Shown: positions 20,888 through 31,547, counted from the stretch's first letter. The stretch: DNA of 64,000 nucleotides from Orientallactaga sibirica (GCA_036365145.1 JAEOAD010000001.1:105711001-105775000), one strand, 5' to 3'. Notes: generated from the sequence alone by a model not told the origin. A program made the numbers and translations.

Positions 20888-20889
20888 AG

Positions 20890-21300
20890 AGGAGGAGGAT
20901 ATGTAAAGGGGAGGAGAGAATGGTAGCAGTAGTAATATATGGAAGAGGGGAGGAGAGAGGAGTCATAGTATATGGAGGCAGGAGGAGAGAATGGTATTAA
21001 TAGTAATATATGGAGGAGGGGAGAAGAGAGAAGTTGTAGTATATGGAAGAGGGGAAGAAATACTGCTGGTAGCATTAGTATATGGAGAAGGGCAGGAGAG
21101 AGGAGTTACAGTATAAGGAGGAGGGGAGAATAGTTAATAATATATGGAGGAGTGGAGCAGAGAGTGGTACTGGTAGTATATGGAGAAGGGCAGGAGAGAG
21201 GCCTTGTAGCATATGGAGGAGTGGAGGAGAGAATGGTACTGGTAGTAGAATTTGAAGGAGGGAAGCAGAGAGGAGGAGGAAGAATGGGCTATGGAGAAAG
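20890..21300. repeat. Purine-rich minisatellite
   Basis: About ten degenerate copies of a 33-40 bp unit built on TATATGGAGGAGGGGAGGAG followed by AGAG and a variable TAGTA linker. Adjacent units alternate between two linker types, which hints at a two-unit higher-order repeat. It starts at the target duplication of the SINE to its left. Confidence 0.8.
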
Positions 21301-22124
21301 GGCGGAAGAAGCAGTGATCCTAAATGTCAGCTTGGGGAATGACAGACAGAAGACGTCTCCAGCTGACGACTACCAGAAGCTGGCCTGGCAGCTTCGTGAC
21401 CATTTCTTTGGATGGTGGTTTTGGGTATTGGTGCGTAGGGTGGAACTGTCCCAGTGGCCACTCCTGCTCTATGAACTTGAACAACTCTGGAAAAATCCAA
21501 GTGTCAAAATTCCAGTTGAGGCTGACAATGGCCCTCACTGGTAGCTTCTCTTCACTGATGCCCGTTGCCTGTGAGTCTATACCTGGGAACACTGGCCCAT
21601 GTGCAACCGTGGCCAGACTTCCGGCTCTCACCTGTGCTTTTTTTTTTTCCACCTTTGACCATATGCTGGCTTCCAGAGCTTATGTTTCATGGGTCACCTC
21701 TCCCCTGGAGCAGCCTGCAGGAACTGACTCCGTTCTGACCTCATGTAACCTTCCACAGCAAGGCAGCACCAGGACTGGGGGAGCAAGGGGGTACCTAAGC
21801 TGAATCAGTCTACCTCCAGTACCAACCAGTCCCCTTACTCACCCTGTTTGCTTCATACTCATGTCATAGGGGCAGATGGGACCATGCAAAGCTTTCCTGG
21901 AGAATCCAAAACAGATACAGCTCACACAGGGCAAGTAGATGGCCATCCCCCGTAGTTTCTTTTCCCTCCAAGCTGGCTTCCAAACTTGAGAAATGTAAGT
22001 GGCCCTCGTCTCTTCCCTCAATATTACATGGTGGTTTCAATCTCATTACTATTGCATTATATGTAGCACATCTGTTACTGGGCAGGAGCCAACTATTTAA
22101 TTCTATTAGATACATCTACACAGC
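21301..22124. other. Unique sequence, nothing recognised
   Basis: Frames of up to 159 codons occur here (21324-21803) but show no recognisable domain. Confidence 0.35.
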
Positions 22125-22340
22125 AAAGTGATAATCTACACCAGGTTTGTGGAACAAGCACTTAATACTTGGCAGCAAGCAGCCACAGGCTTGATACACA
22201 AGCGAGAGAATGTAGGAGGCCGTAGCCGAGGGTCGAAGGCGGCCAGAACGCTCTGCTCTATTCTTCCCCAGGACGGCATTCCAGTGTGGGAAAGGAGTCA
22301 GTTAATGTATTGTTCCAACATCTGCAAGAGATTGCTGGAG
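22125..22340. promoter_or_regulatory. Candidate conserved noncoding element
   Basis: Unique sequence with six CpGs between about 22200 and 22275, followed by GGCATTCCAGTGTGGGAAAG and a GTTAATGTATTGTTCC block (TEAD-, RBPJ- and SOX-like cores). The CpG retention stands out from its flanks. Confidence 0.28.
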
Positions 22341-23194
22341 AACGGGGAGGTGAGGAGGGGAGGGAGAGGGGAAACATTTACCTAACCAAATGCTAACTCT
22401 TCCAGGGGGATTCGTGTCAGCACGGACTAAATGATGTGAGAGCTGCAGGCACATGTGGTAGTATTTACCCCCCAAGAAACGGACACAGATTCGTGTCTTG
22501 TTCAGTGACTCTAACATTGTCGACGTGCCTTCTGCAGTTGCCCTGGACTGTTTCCTGGCTGTATCTCTGCATGACAGGGGATGGGGAAGTTCTTGGCACT
22601 GGAGACAGAAAGAGAGCCCTGGGTTGTACAGGGATGTCTGGCCAGGGCTCTGACCTCAAAGAAATGCACACAGCACTGGTTCTGCTCGCTCCCAGTACCT
22701 GTCCCATACAGGACTAGGGAACAACCTCTAAGGCGATGTGCCCCAAGTTTGGTTGCATTTTGTCAGTGTCTGCCCCTGCATTTTCACCCAGAAGATGGGA
22801 AGGATGATGATGGAATGATGACAGGATCGTGGCTGTGTCTTGCTTCCCCTTCAGCCCAGAGGAGCAACCATTTCTAAATCTCAAATTGACCAAGAGCGGT
22901 GGAGAGGGGCAGACTGTGAACGAATCATATTTCATTGATTTTTTGAGTAAGATGTCATCAATCTTAAGAGGGGCTGTTACTTTGTATGCCACTAAAGGAG
23001 AAAATATACTGACTCCTTAACTATAATGTACCATCAATAAAAAGACAATCCCAATTTCAGAGGTGTGAAAATGCATGTGTGTATGTGCGCGTGCACATGC
23101 TCCTGTGTGTGTGTGCATGTGTGTGTGTGCATTTTAGGATGTCAAACCCCAAGCCTCTCTAGATTGTTTGATGATGATAAAATCGTATAATTTT
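22341..23194. other. Unique sequence with a GT-rich patch
   Basis: GT/CA-rich sequence at 23075-23135. Otherwise nothing recognised. Confidence 0.35.
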
Positions 23195-23415
23195 TTTTGT
23201 GCCTCAGTTTCCTTGTCTATGCATGGCAATTGTGAAAGCACCCACTTCACACAGTATTTTCAAGGATTAAATATTAATTGATAAAAAGTGCTTAAAAGAG
23301 ACCATATGTTAGTGTTACTGTGTGACCTTGAACATGCTGCTTCATCTCTCAGAGTGTCAGTTTCCTCTGTACTCAGTACAGATACCAATACTGGTTTATT
23401 AATTGTTCTTTAATG
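23195..23415 (+). mobile_element. Two MIR fragments
   Basis: First, GCCTCAGTTTCCTTGTCTAT followed by AAGGATTAAATATTAATTG. Then a second start, GTGTGACCTTGAACATGCTG and GTCAGTTTCCTCTGTACTC, from about 23321. Both forward. Confidence 0.7.
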
Positions 23416-23480
23416 AAGACTAATGCTTGGACTAGCACTGGCTAAGAGGTGGATCAGGGAGCTGGTTAAAGAAGAGTCCA

Positions 23481-23666
23481 GGGCTGGACAGATGGCTTAG
23501 TGGTTAAGGCACTTGCCTGCGTAGCCTAAGGACCCATGTTCAACTCTCCATATCCCACCATAGCCACACGCACAAAGGTGAGGAAAGCACAAGGATGCAC
23601 ATGCCCACTAGGTGGCACAAGTGTCTGGAGTTCGATTGCAATGGCTGAGGCCCTGGCATGCCAATT

Positions 23667-23709
<43 letters not shown>

Positions 23710-23745
23710 ATCTCTCTGTAAAAGTGAAATAATTCAAATAAAAAT
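23481..23745 (+). mobile_element. B2-like SINE (type 3, CTCF-type insert)
   Basis: Head GGGCTGGACAGATGGCTTAG. The middle differs from types 1 and 2: GCACAAAGGTGAGGAAAGC, then a segment ending in the core at 23605-23618, then GTGTCTGGAGTTCGATTGCA. Long CT repeat and AAATAAAAATAAAAATG end. Confidence 0.92.
23605..23618 (+). promoter_or_regulatory. CTCF core motif in SINE
   Basis: CCACTAGGTGGCAC satisfies every position of the CTCF core consensus CCASYAGRKGGCRS as I know it. Binding is inferred. Confidence 0.55.
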
Positions 23746-24059
23746 AAAAATGAAGATTCCATTGTGGTTAGTGTGACAAGTTGACTTGTCCCTTTCCACC
23801 CTCACAGCTGTCCAGGCTATACTGAAGGGCTTTTTCTGGCAAAGTCTTACCGACAAGATAAGGCTGCCTTTCTTCTCAAAAGGCTGGGGAAGAGCTAGGC
23901 TTTGTGCTCCTGAAGGCACTGAGAGGACACCCCACAGGCCCTACTTTGTCACTTGCCACCTGTCTCTGTGGCTGACAGCCACTGCAATCTACTTTCTGTT
24001 CAGTGCATGTCTTTTGTTTATAGGGAGCTTTAAGAACGATTTTCCAGGCAGCCTCATAT

Positions 24060-24200
24060 CACTTCTCAATGTTTCCTCTCCACTGTGTCTTGTCTGATGG
24101 GAAGGGTGAGCGTTACTATTCCCAACAGCTAAGTGAACAAACTGAAGAGGAACAAGTAAAATGGCCGCCCAAAGCCACGAGTTCTCTGAGAGCTAAGTCA
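24060..24200 (-). mobile_element. MIR-like fragment
   Basis: Reverse MIR pattern: GCGTTACTATTCCCAACAGC, GTGAACAAACTGAAGAGGA and GCCGCCCAAAGCCAC. Confidence 0.4.
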
Positions 24201-24417
24201 TGGGGTGTGCATTTCTGTGGACAGTGGACCTGTCTCTCATATTTGATGTCCCTGCCTGGGATGGTCCTTCCTGTGGGAGGATCCCACGTTGTTGTCTGTT
24301 GACATCAGACTTGGCCCTGTGGCTTCATTTGGCCAATGAAATGTGAACTTTGCTCATGAAGAAGCCCCAGGAGCCATGTGTGATTTGCCAGGGTTTTTTG
24401 TTTTTGTTCTTGTTTGC

Positions 24418-24545
24418 TTTTTTTTTTTTGTTTTTTCGAGGTAGGTTCTCACTCTAGCCCAGGCTGACCTGGAATTTACCATGTGGTCGCAGGATGGCCT
24501 TAAACTCATGGCAATCCTCCAACCTCTGCCTCTGAAGTGCTGGGT
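24418..24545 (-). mobile_element. B1 SINE
   Basis: Minus-strand B1: TTTTTTCGAGGTAGGTTCTC, then AGGCTGACCTGGAATTTACC and CCTCTGAAGTGCTGGG. It stops where the next B1 begins. Confidence 0.88.
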
Positions 24546-24703
24546 GCCTGTTTGTTTGTGTTTGTTACAAGGTAGGGTCTCACTCAAGCCCAGGCTGACC
24601 TGGAATTCATTATGTAGTCTTGGGGTGGCATCGGACTCTTGGTTATCCTCCTGCCTCTGCCTCCCGAGTGCTGGGATTAAAGGCGTGCGCCACCACCCCT
24701 GAT
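24546..24703 (-). mobile_element. B1 SINE
   Basis: Second minus-strand B1 of the cluster: AAGGTAGGGTCTCACTCAAG through GGGATTAAAGGCGTGCGCC to CCACCCCTGA. Confidence 0.88.
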
Positions 24704-24715
24704 TTCTTTTCTTTT

Positions 24716-24899
24716 GTTTTTTTTTTTTTTTTTTTTTTTAATCTTTCTTTCTTTTTGTTTGTTTGTCTGTTTATTTTTTTGAGGTAGGATCTCGCCCTAG
24801 CCCAGGCTGACGTGAGATTCACTATGTAGTCTCAGGCTAGCCTCGAACTCATGGATATCCTCCTTCCTCTGCCTTAATGGGGTGTGCCACCACACCCAG
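24716..24899 (-). mobile_element. B1 SINE
   Basis: Third minus-strand B1: long T-rich tail, GAGGTAGGATCTCGCCCTAG and GTGTGCCACCACACCCAGC. It lacks the GAGTGCTGGGATTAAAG segment. Confidence 0.88.
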
Positions 24900-25034
24900 C
24901 AATGTTTTCTTCCTCCAGAAAGTAAACAAAGTAACAAATAGAGGCCGCCTCTTCAACCTCACATGGTGGCGGGGATGCTGTGGGGTAGGATCACTGCTGG
25001 CTTCCTTGAATGCGGACCATGAATACGAAAGAAA

Positions 25035-25129
25035 TCTTTAGCCAGGCCAACCTGACACTGCGTAATGAATTCCAAGATAGCCTGGATTAGCAAGAGACAC
25101 CACCTTGAAAAATCAAAAAAAAAAAAAAA
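25035..25129 (+). mobile_element. B1 SINE fragment
   Basis: Plus-strand 3' half of a B1: GTAATGAATTCCAAGATAGC, then CTGGATTAGCAAGAGAC and an A18 tail. It faces the three minus B1s to its left. Confidence 0.7.
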
Positions 25130-25423
25130 AATCATGCTACAAGAATGAAATTTTGGCATTATCAACCATGGAAATCACAGGATTTTTGTGTTACTATAGC
25201 AAATCTGGTTCATCCAAACAGATACAGTGTATTTGCTACACGTGGTCTCTCCACATAAGACTGTGCCCTCTGCTCTCTGCCCATGAAGCTATCTTACAAG
25301 GAGGTAATTCAAGAGGCTAGATAATGGTGGCATCGGTTTCACACTTTACACATATCATTCTCTATTACACACTATAGAGACCTTAACTGCAATCTCCTCT
25401 CCTTCAGGATTTTTGATGTTTTA

Positions 25424-25620
25424 ATATCTTTTTTATTTACTGGAGAAAGAGAGAGGGAGAGAGAGGCAGATAGAGAAAATGGGCATGCCAGGGCCTCCAG
25501 CAAACTCCAGATGCATGAGCCACCTTGTACATCTGGCCTACGTGGGTACTGAGGGATCGAACCTAGGTCCTTAAGCTTCACAGGTAAGCGCTTTTAACCG
25601 CCAAGCCATCTCTCCAGTCC
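25424..25620 (-). mobile_element. tRNA-derived B2-like SINE (type 1)
   Basis: Minus-strand copy: TTTTTTATTTACTGGAGAAA tail side, AACTCCAGATGCATGAGCC, GGGATCGAACCTAGG and CCATCTCTCCAG. Flanked by related AGGATTTTTGATG / AAGATTTTTGATT copies. Confidence 0.92.
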
Positions 25621-26154
25621 AAGATTTTTGATTTTGCAAGGCTGGTGTGAGCTGCTCTCACTGGCTCAGGCAGGGCCCCAGGCCAGTCGCTAAACTTCGA
25701 TTCTAATCTCTGTGACCCTGTCCCAAAGCAGCACACTGGCCAGTGAGATCAGAAGCCTAATGTGCAAAAGCATTCAGTCTCCCTCTTCCCCTTGTCTCCC
25801 ATCTGAGATCTAATGCTTCTTTTCTGCCTTCGCTTTGCCCCAAGGAATGTGCTCCATCTGGTCAGAGAGAGCCACCAGAGAGGGGCTCCAGGCTGTTTTT
25901 CTTGTTGGAACTCCTAACTCCACGTGGGCTACTGGTAGGAGCTGGAGGAAATGTTCTGGAAGGAAGTGTCAAATAAGTGGTTAATGTATAGAAGTCTTGC
26001 CGTTTTGGAAAGCCACCACAGGGGCATGTTGACACTGGAGAATTGTTGTACTGTGGAGTCAGATGGCTTCACTTCTTATCTGGATTTCTATTCTCTGCCT
26101 CCCTTTCTTCATGGAGAAAGTAATGAAAATGAAACAAGTAGGCCTTAGAAGGGG
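25621..26154. other. Unique sequence, nothing recognised
   Basis: Ordinary non-repetitive sequence. Confidence 0.35.
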
Positions 26155-26156
26155 GA

Positions 26157-26455
26157 ACTGGAGAGATGGCTCAGTGGTTTAAATGTTTGCTGCACAAGAC
26201 TGACTGCCAGAGTTCAGATCCCCAGAACCCATGTAAAGCCAGATGCAAGTGGCACCAAGGAAGGTGGCCTGAGCAGAATTCCCAAAGCCTGTGCATCCGC
26301 TTGTCTGGCTTTCATAGCAGCGAAACAGCAAGAGAGACCCTGTCTCACACAAAGAGGGAGGCTAGGACGCACATCTTAAGGTTGCCTTCTGACCTCCATA
26401 TGTGCATTGTGTTGCATGCGTGCACGTGCGTGTGAGTATGCTCATACACATACAC
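26157..26455 (+). mobile_element. Older B2/B3-type SINE
   Basis: Head ACTGGAGAGATGGCTCAGTG, B box AGTTCAGATCC and GCCAGATGCAAG. It then has a longer tail part unlike the other copies, with GAGAGACCCTGTCTCACAC, TCTGACCTCCATATGTGC and a GC/GT-rich end. It resembles ancestral rodent B2/B3 rather than the local subfamilies. Confidence 0.65.
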
Positions 26456-26459
26456 GGGC

Positions 26460-26555
26460 AAGTTTGAGTCTTGCTTCTGTGTGACCTTGTGAACCTTGGC
26501 TTTCCAGGCCTCAGTTTCCCTACATGTGTAATATGCAACAGGATAGATGATTGAT
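26460..26555 (+). mobile_element. MIR fragment
   Basis: Forward MIR: CTTCTGTGTGACCTTGTGAA, GCCTCAGTTTCCCTACATG and TGTAATATGCAAC. Confidence 0.7.
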
Positions 26556-26573
26556 CAGCCCCCTTCCACTTTT

Positions 26574-26723
26574 TTTTTTTGTTGTTGTTTTTTCGAGGTA
26601 GGGTCTCACCCTAGCTCAGGCTGACCTGGAATTCATTATGTAGTCTCAGGGTGGCCTCAAACTCCTGGCGATCCTGAGTGCCTCCCGAGTGCTGGGATTA
26701 AAGGCGTGAGCCACCATGCCCTG
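26574..26723 (-). mobile_element. B1 SINE with perfect TSD
   Basis: Minus-strand B1. Perfect 15-bp target duplications CCCCCTTCCACTTTT lie at 26559-26573 and 26724-26738. Slightly shortened inside, where CGATCCTGAGTGCC skips part of the CTACCTCTGCC segment. Confidence 0.95.
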
Positions 26724-26753
26724 CCCCCTTCCACTTTTAACCATTCATTCTTT

Positions 26754-27129
26754 TGTTATGAATTAAATTGTGTCCCCTCTAAATTCAGCCACTGAAGTCT
26801 TCAACCCTAGTACCTCAGGTATGACCTTATTTGGAGATGGAGTCTTTTTACAGACCTTGAAAGAAGATCATTAGCTTGAGCCACCAGGCCACGATTGGTG
26901 TGCTTTTAAAAGAAATTTGGACTTGGTGACATGCTCACAGAGAGAATACCACATAAGCATAGACAAGGGGAGAGGCGGGGACCAGACCTTTTCTTTGCAG
27001 CCTTCAGAAGGGACTGACCACACCCACACCTTGATTTCAGACTACCAGCCTCAGGAATGTGTAGTAAGATGTATCCTCTATATACACCATAGGGGTATGT
27101 TGTTATGACAGCCCTAGAAAACCAATACA
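26754..27129 (+). mobile_element. MaLR LTR (MLT1/MST-like), solo
   Basis: Starts TGTTATGAATTAAATTGTGT, then ATGACCTTATTTGGAGATGG, GAGAATACCACATAAGCA and CACCTTGATTTCAGACTACC, and ends TATGACAGCCCTAGAAAACC AATACA. The 5-bp flanks no longer match, consistent with age. Confidence 0.8.
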
Positions 27130-27217
27130 GTTCAACTGCCTGGGGTCCTGAAGGTATAACAACCAGGTGTCATTTGGGGTCAGACAAGAAGAATTTGGTA
27201 AAGAAAAATGGGGTTAG

Positions 27218-27358
27218 GAACTGGGCACAGTGACACACACCTGTAATCTTAGTACCTGAGAGGCAGAGGTGGGGGGATTGCTGTAAGTTCAAGGCCAGCC
27301 TGGGCTACAGAATGAGTTCAAGGTCAGCCTGATCTACCTAATAAGGCTTTGTGCTCCC
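27218..27358 (+). mobile_element. Old B1-like SINE
   Basis: Degenerate B1: CTGGGCACAGTGACACACAC, CTGTAATCTTAGTACC, AAGTTCAAGGCCAGCCTGGG, then a second partial GAGTTCAAGGTCAGCCTG. Confidence 0.7.
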
Positions 27359-28384
27359 CCCCAAAATGCTCCCTCCAAAAAGTAGGTAGGGAAGGAAGAG
27401 GAGGCCAGGGAGGTGCATCACCAGCAAGACCCTGCAGTGGGCACCCACCTTGTGTCCTTGAGGACTGGCACGTGTCCTGATACAGTTCTCATGAAGGGCT
27501 AGCAGTGCCTGGAGAAGACACGTCAGACCAGAAGACCCTGCACATCCTTTCCTGATGAATGGGCTAACACAAAGAGTTTTTCATTTTGACCACCAGGAAC
27601 TGTTTGAACTTCGTGAGGAAGGACTCCTCTGGTGCATGTGGAGTTTGCAAGTAGTTGAAATCTAATCCTTATTAGTTCGGTTGAGCAAGGGAAATCATTG
27701 AATTCGTCCAATAAATAATAAAGTAATGAAAAGATTGTTAACGCGCTTGGCTTCTGTGAAGTTATATAGCTCTCCTTACAGTGACCAGGCTGAACATCAT
27801 GCTTCCTGAAGCAACTACTTGGTTGGTTAGACTTCCGGTACGTGTCATCCTTTGGCAAGAACACGTCCATCAGCACCTAGGAAGTGGCTCACTCAGTTGT
27901 GGCAGAAGCATTCAAAAGGATCCCTTCCTCCTGGGATCTTGGCAGCAGCCCTGTGGCTGAGTCAGGCAAAATATTACAGTGTCTGTCTGGGAGGAAGGTA
28001 GGGTCTGCCATGAATTTGATGGCCCTAGACTTGCCAAGAGGGACCTCAGGCTTGATCTGACCACACCGTGGGAGTCCCACGCACTCGACACAGCTTCTGT
28101 TCCCAGCTCCCGGGTTTTCATCCCGATTTGTCCACTGTTCTAGATTCAGAATGTCAGTCTGGTTCCATGGGCCTTGATGACTCATGTCTGCAGAACTGTG
28201 GCAACACGCCCCACTCCTCAGACATAACTCTTGTGGAGGCACTGTTAATACCCAACTGAACACAGACAATGTAAGAGGCAGAGGGTTGGCAAGAGGGCTG
28301 TGGAGCTCCAACCTCGGACATGGCGTGGTCGTTGCACTCACGAATCAACAAGAGTCAACATTCCATGATGAATGGGGGACAGAC
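27359..28384. other. Unique sequence; possible conserved block at 27640-27790
   Basis: The part at 27640-27790 keeps CpGs (TTCGGTTG, ATTCGTCC, AACGCGC) within AT-rich sequence with GTTAACG, CAATAAATAATAAAG and TAATGAAAAG. It may be a conserved noncoding element. The remainder shows nothing recognised; a 150-codon minus frame at 27889-28341 has no recognisable domain. Confidence 0.3.
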
Positions 28385-28399
28385 TAGTAAGGCACCCCC

Positions 28400-28770
28400 C
28401 CCCAGGTGTTGTTGGCAGTTAATGGTGGGCAGGTAGGGCGAGACATTTTCCTTGCATGGTGTAACCGCTAATAAGCTGCTTATGCTCCCTACCCGTGTTT
28501 ATGCAAGCAGGTCATAAGAGAAAAGAGAGAAAGAAATAAGAGGCTAGTTGTGAAGATGAAGGGGGTTCAATGGGAGTGGGCAAGAGCAGTAATGGGGTGT
28601 GATCAAAATACATTATATACCCACAATGCACCACCCACAATCCCCATTGTGGAGGGTCCCTTCGGAGGGGGGCGGAGAGGGAGGAGGCTAACCATGGTAC
28701 CAACATGCCTGTTTGCACACCATGTACATACCTAATAAAAAAAAAATTAAAAATACATTATATAAGTATA
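28400..28770 (+). mobile_element. L1 3' UTR, 5'-truncated
   Basis: Contains CCACAATCCCCATTGTGGAG, then GGTCCCTTCGGAGGGGGGCG and GGAGAGGGAGGAGGCTAACC. This is collinear with the antisense of the L1 at 32870-33195. It ends with CCTAATAAAAAAAAAATT and an A-rich tail. Confidence 0.65.
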
Positions 28771-28810
28771 GAAAATTGTCAAAAAACTTCTTTTAAAAAA
28801 CTGGACAAAG

Positions 28811-28962
28811 AGCTGGGCATGGTGGTGCTCATCTTGAATCCCAGCACTTGGGAGGCAGAGGTAGGAGGATCGCTATGAGTCTGAGGCCACCCTGAGACTA
28901 CATAGTGAATTCCAGGTTAGCCTGGGCTACAGTGAAACCCTACCTCAAAAAACAAACAAACA
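28811..28962 (+). mobile_element. B1 SINE
   Basis: Full B1 from GAGCTGGGCATGGTGGTGCT to CCCTACCTCAAAAAACAAAC. Related flanks AAACTGGACAAAG and AAATTGGACCAAG suggest its target site. Confidence 0.9.
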
Positions 28963-29959
28963 AAATTGGACCAAGATGGTCAACAGTTTTCCAGGCAGAA
29001 CAATGCCTACTTAGCTGCCCCACTTGGACTGCCAAGGTCTCCCACTACCTCACATAAAGCATCTTCCTTTAGATTGAAGCACCATCTTCTTTTCCAGAAA
29101 GAGCTGGACTTGCTGACCATTGCTGGTCCTCCAGTGCACACGGAGGCCATGGCCTAGTCTCGAAGGGGCCTGGGACCTGCAGATGAATGATGATGCTCAG
29201 AAGCCAGGGGCTCAAGTTACTCCAGCACTGCCCACACTGGCTTTCCTTGCTGTAAGTGTCTTGGAACAGAGTCTTTCCCAGCTGTCTGCCTCCTGTTTGC
29301 TGAGGAGCTGGACCAGGGCTCTGGAGCATGGGACACAAGCTCTGAATCCCATTCCAAGTGTGTGAGTGACAAGCAGCTAATTTCCAAAGCTGTGCAGCGG
29401 ATATTTTTTCTGCCTTCAGCCCTCTGGGAGAGAAAATGATGTAGATGAAATGCCCCAAGGGGGAGCAGCTTGTTGTAACTTATGATTAATCTTGAAAAAC
29501 CACATGAGTTAAGCATTCCAGTCCTGAAGCTAACCTAAAACTGGGAATGTGATATGGCTCAGTCACACACTCCTTGGCTCCCTTGTCCCCAAACCTTAGG
29601 CTATTTATATAACACAGCTCTCCTCTACTCTGCACAGTAGAAGGCATCCTAGTTGGACACACTAAGGAAAGGGCAGCCTCATGATCTGTTTTTTTGTTTT
29701 TTGGGTTTTTTTTTTGGAGAAAATCCTCTAACCAGAACCAGGGATCAATGCATTTTTACAGACTTTGTACTTCCAGGTACTGGATCCCAGTCTTCATTGT
29801 GACAATGCAATGTTGGAAGCTATCTCATCTTCCTTCAAGGCCAACAAGAAAGAGATGCTTCTGGAAGATGGTGCTATTGTTGACGATGGGGAACATGGTG
29901 ATGGTAAACAGCTCCTGGGAATAATGCAGTGGTCGTGGGTCATGGCCATCCCAATTCTT
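28963..29959. other. Unique sequence, nothing recognised
   Basis: About 1 kb, T-rich patch at 29690-29715, no recognised repeat. Frames of up to 129 codons without domains. Confidence 0.35.
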
Positions 29960-30440
29960 TAAAAGTAGGGCATTCCATAAAGGAGTATGAAATTACAGCA
30001 TTTGCAGGGAACTGGATAGAACTGGAAATTATCATGTTAAGCAAAATAAGCCAGACATAAAAACTTTGTATATTTTCTCTCATATACAATATATATTTGC
30101 ATATGTATGCATATATAGGTACACATGAATACATACATATGACATGAAAATAGGGGCAATCTGTGAGAGAAGTAAGGGGCTAAAGGGAGGAGGATGAGGG
30201 GAAATGGGAGGAAAAGAAAGGCCAAACATTGCACATTTTTCTCAATGTGCAATGAAAGCGTAAGGGGGACTATTTGGGAGAAGGAAAAGGACCAGCAAGC
30301 AGAGGAGAGAAGAAATGGGGGATGGTATAGGGGAGAAAATATGAATAAAATACAATGGTGTTTATAAATATTATATACATCATTATATATACATCTCTAT
30401 CTCTCTACATGTATATATATATTAATATACATGAAAATGT
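29960..30440 (+). mobile_element. L1 3' end (Lx-like)
   Basis: Starts within the ORF2-end phrase GGGAACTGGATAGAACTGGA, then GTTAAGCAAAATAAGCCAGA and a purine-rich 3' UTR (AAGGGAGGAGGATGAGGGG). It ends in ATGAATAAAATACAATGG and an AT-rich stretch. An exact 11-bp hairpin stem (CATTGCACATT, 30227-30254) lies in the UTR. Confidence 0.7.
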
Positions 30441-30544
30441 CATAATGAAGCTGATTATTTTGTATGCTAACTCAAAGTATCAACATAAAGCAAAAACAAA
30501 AGGGTATGGCATCCATGAGCCCCCAAGTGGGCTCACTGCCTAGC

Positions 30545-30815
30545 TGATGGCCTCTGACTGTGAACAAGCCATCTTCCCCCTCGGGCTCTAGCTCCTCACG
30601 TTTAAATGGTACTAAATTGTTTACCTCCTCACCAAGATTTCTTGGGCCAACAAGATCACCATGGCAGTAACACAATTTATTTGGCTCCGTTCCCTCTATG
30701 GTTGTTTTTCCTTAATAAATCTAAAGGATAATCCATGCACAGCGCTCAAGTTCATGTCTGGCACACAGGAAGTGCTGAATCAGTGGTGGCTGTTACTTCT
30801 ATTGGCTTTTACAAA
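30545..30815 (+). mobile_element. Two MIR fragments
   Basis: First, GACTGTGAACAAGCCATCTT with CTCCTCACGTTTAAATGG (about 30550-30610). Then AGCGCTCAAGTTCATGTCTG and GCACACAGGAAGTGCTGAAT (about 30735-30800). Forward. The unique interval between them is short. Confidence 0.55.
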
Positions 30816-31089
30816 GCCATATTAAGGCTGAAAGTGGAAAGTATGGCACCGATCACCATCCTGTTGTAGCTCCTAAGATATTTCCTAAGGAACCAGTTGG
30901 GAAAGGGATTCCAACTATGAGTGGCTGACACCTTTTAAAACCAGCTCATCCCAGCAGTGAAGTAAAAGGTTTGGACACGGTTGTTTTTAAGTAAGGGAAA
31001 CTTTTGACATGGTTCTTTTGAGTTTGAACCATTATAATGTAAAAAATTAAAAATAAAAAAACAAAACCCACTTTTTTGGAGGAGGGGGA
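30816..31089. other. Unique sequence, nothing recognised
   Basis: A-rich patch at 31040-31065. Confidence 0.35.
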
Positions 31090-31205
31090 GATAGTGCCTC
31101 ACACCACAGCCCAAGTGAGCCTGCAATTAATTTTCTTTGTAATCCAGGCTGGGTCCACAGCTTCATGAGTGCTCGTTTTGCAAGTACAAGCCTCCATGCC
31201 CAATT
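31090..31205 (-). mobile_element. Old B1-like SINE
   Basis: Minus-strand decayed B1: GTAATCCAGGCTGGGTCCAC, CAAGTACAAGCCTCCATGCC. Confidence 0.45.
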
Positions 31206-31218
31206 TAAATATGCTTTT

Positions 31219-31334
31219 AAAGTCATGTGTGGTGGAACACCTCACTAGTCCCAGAACTCAGGAAGTGACATCAGGACGATTAGGAGTTCAAAGCCAGACT
31301 CAACACACAGAGAGTTCCACCTGGGCTACTTCAT
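31219..31334 (+). mobile_element. Old B1-like SINE, truncated by a newer SINE
   Basis: GTCATGTGTGGTGGAACACC, GTCCCAGAACTCAGGAAG, GAGTTCAAAGCCAGACTC, then broken by the next insertion. Confidence 0.6.
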
Positions 31335-31547
31335 GAGAGGGAGAAGGAGACAGATAGAGAATGGCGCACCAGCAGCCTCTCAGCTGCTGTGAATGAAATC
31401 CAGATGTGTGCGCCCCCTTGTGGGCAAGTGCGGCATTGCACCCTTGTGTCACTTTGCATCTGGCTAAACGTGGGACCTGGAGATTGGAACCAGGTTCTTA
31501 GGCTTAGCAGGCAGGCGCCTTAACCGCTAAGCCATCTCTCCAGCCCA
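31335..31547 (-). mobile_element. B2-like SINE (type 2, CTCF-type insert)
   Basis: Minus-strand type 2 copy: CACCAGCAGCCTCTCAGCTG, the core at 31410-31423, CACTTTGCATCTGGCTAAAC and head TAAGCCATCTCTCCAGCCC. Confidence 0.93.
31410..31423 (-). promoter_or_regulatory. CTCF-like core in SINE
   Basis: The minus strand reads CCACAAGGGGGCGC, identical to four other type 2 copies in the window. Confidence 0.45.

Noticed and set aside
20890..21300. CRISPR-like array appearance
   Set aside because: Units are degenerate and contiguous, lack unique spacers of constant length, and the host is a mammal. It is a minisatellite.
21324..21803. 159-codon frame next to the minisatellite
   Set aside because: Overlapping frames on both strands, no motif, begins at the edge of repeat sequence.
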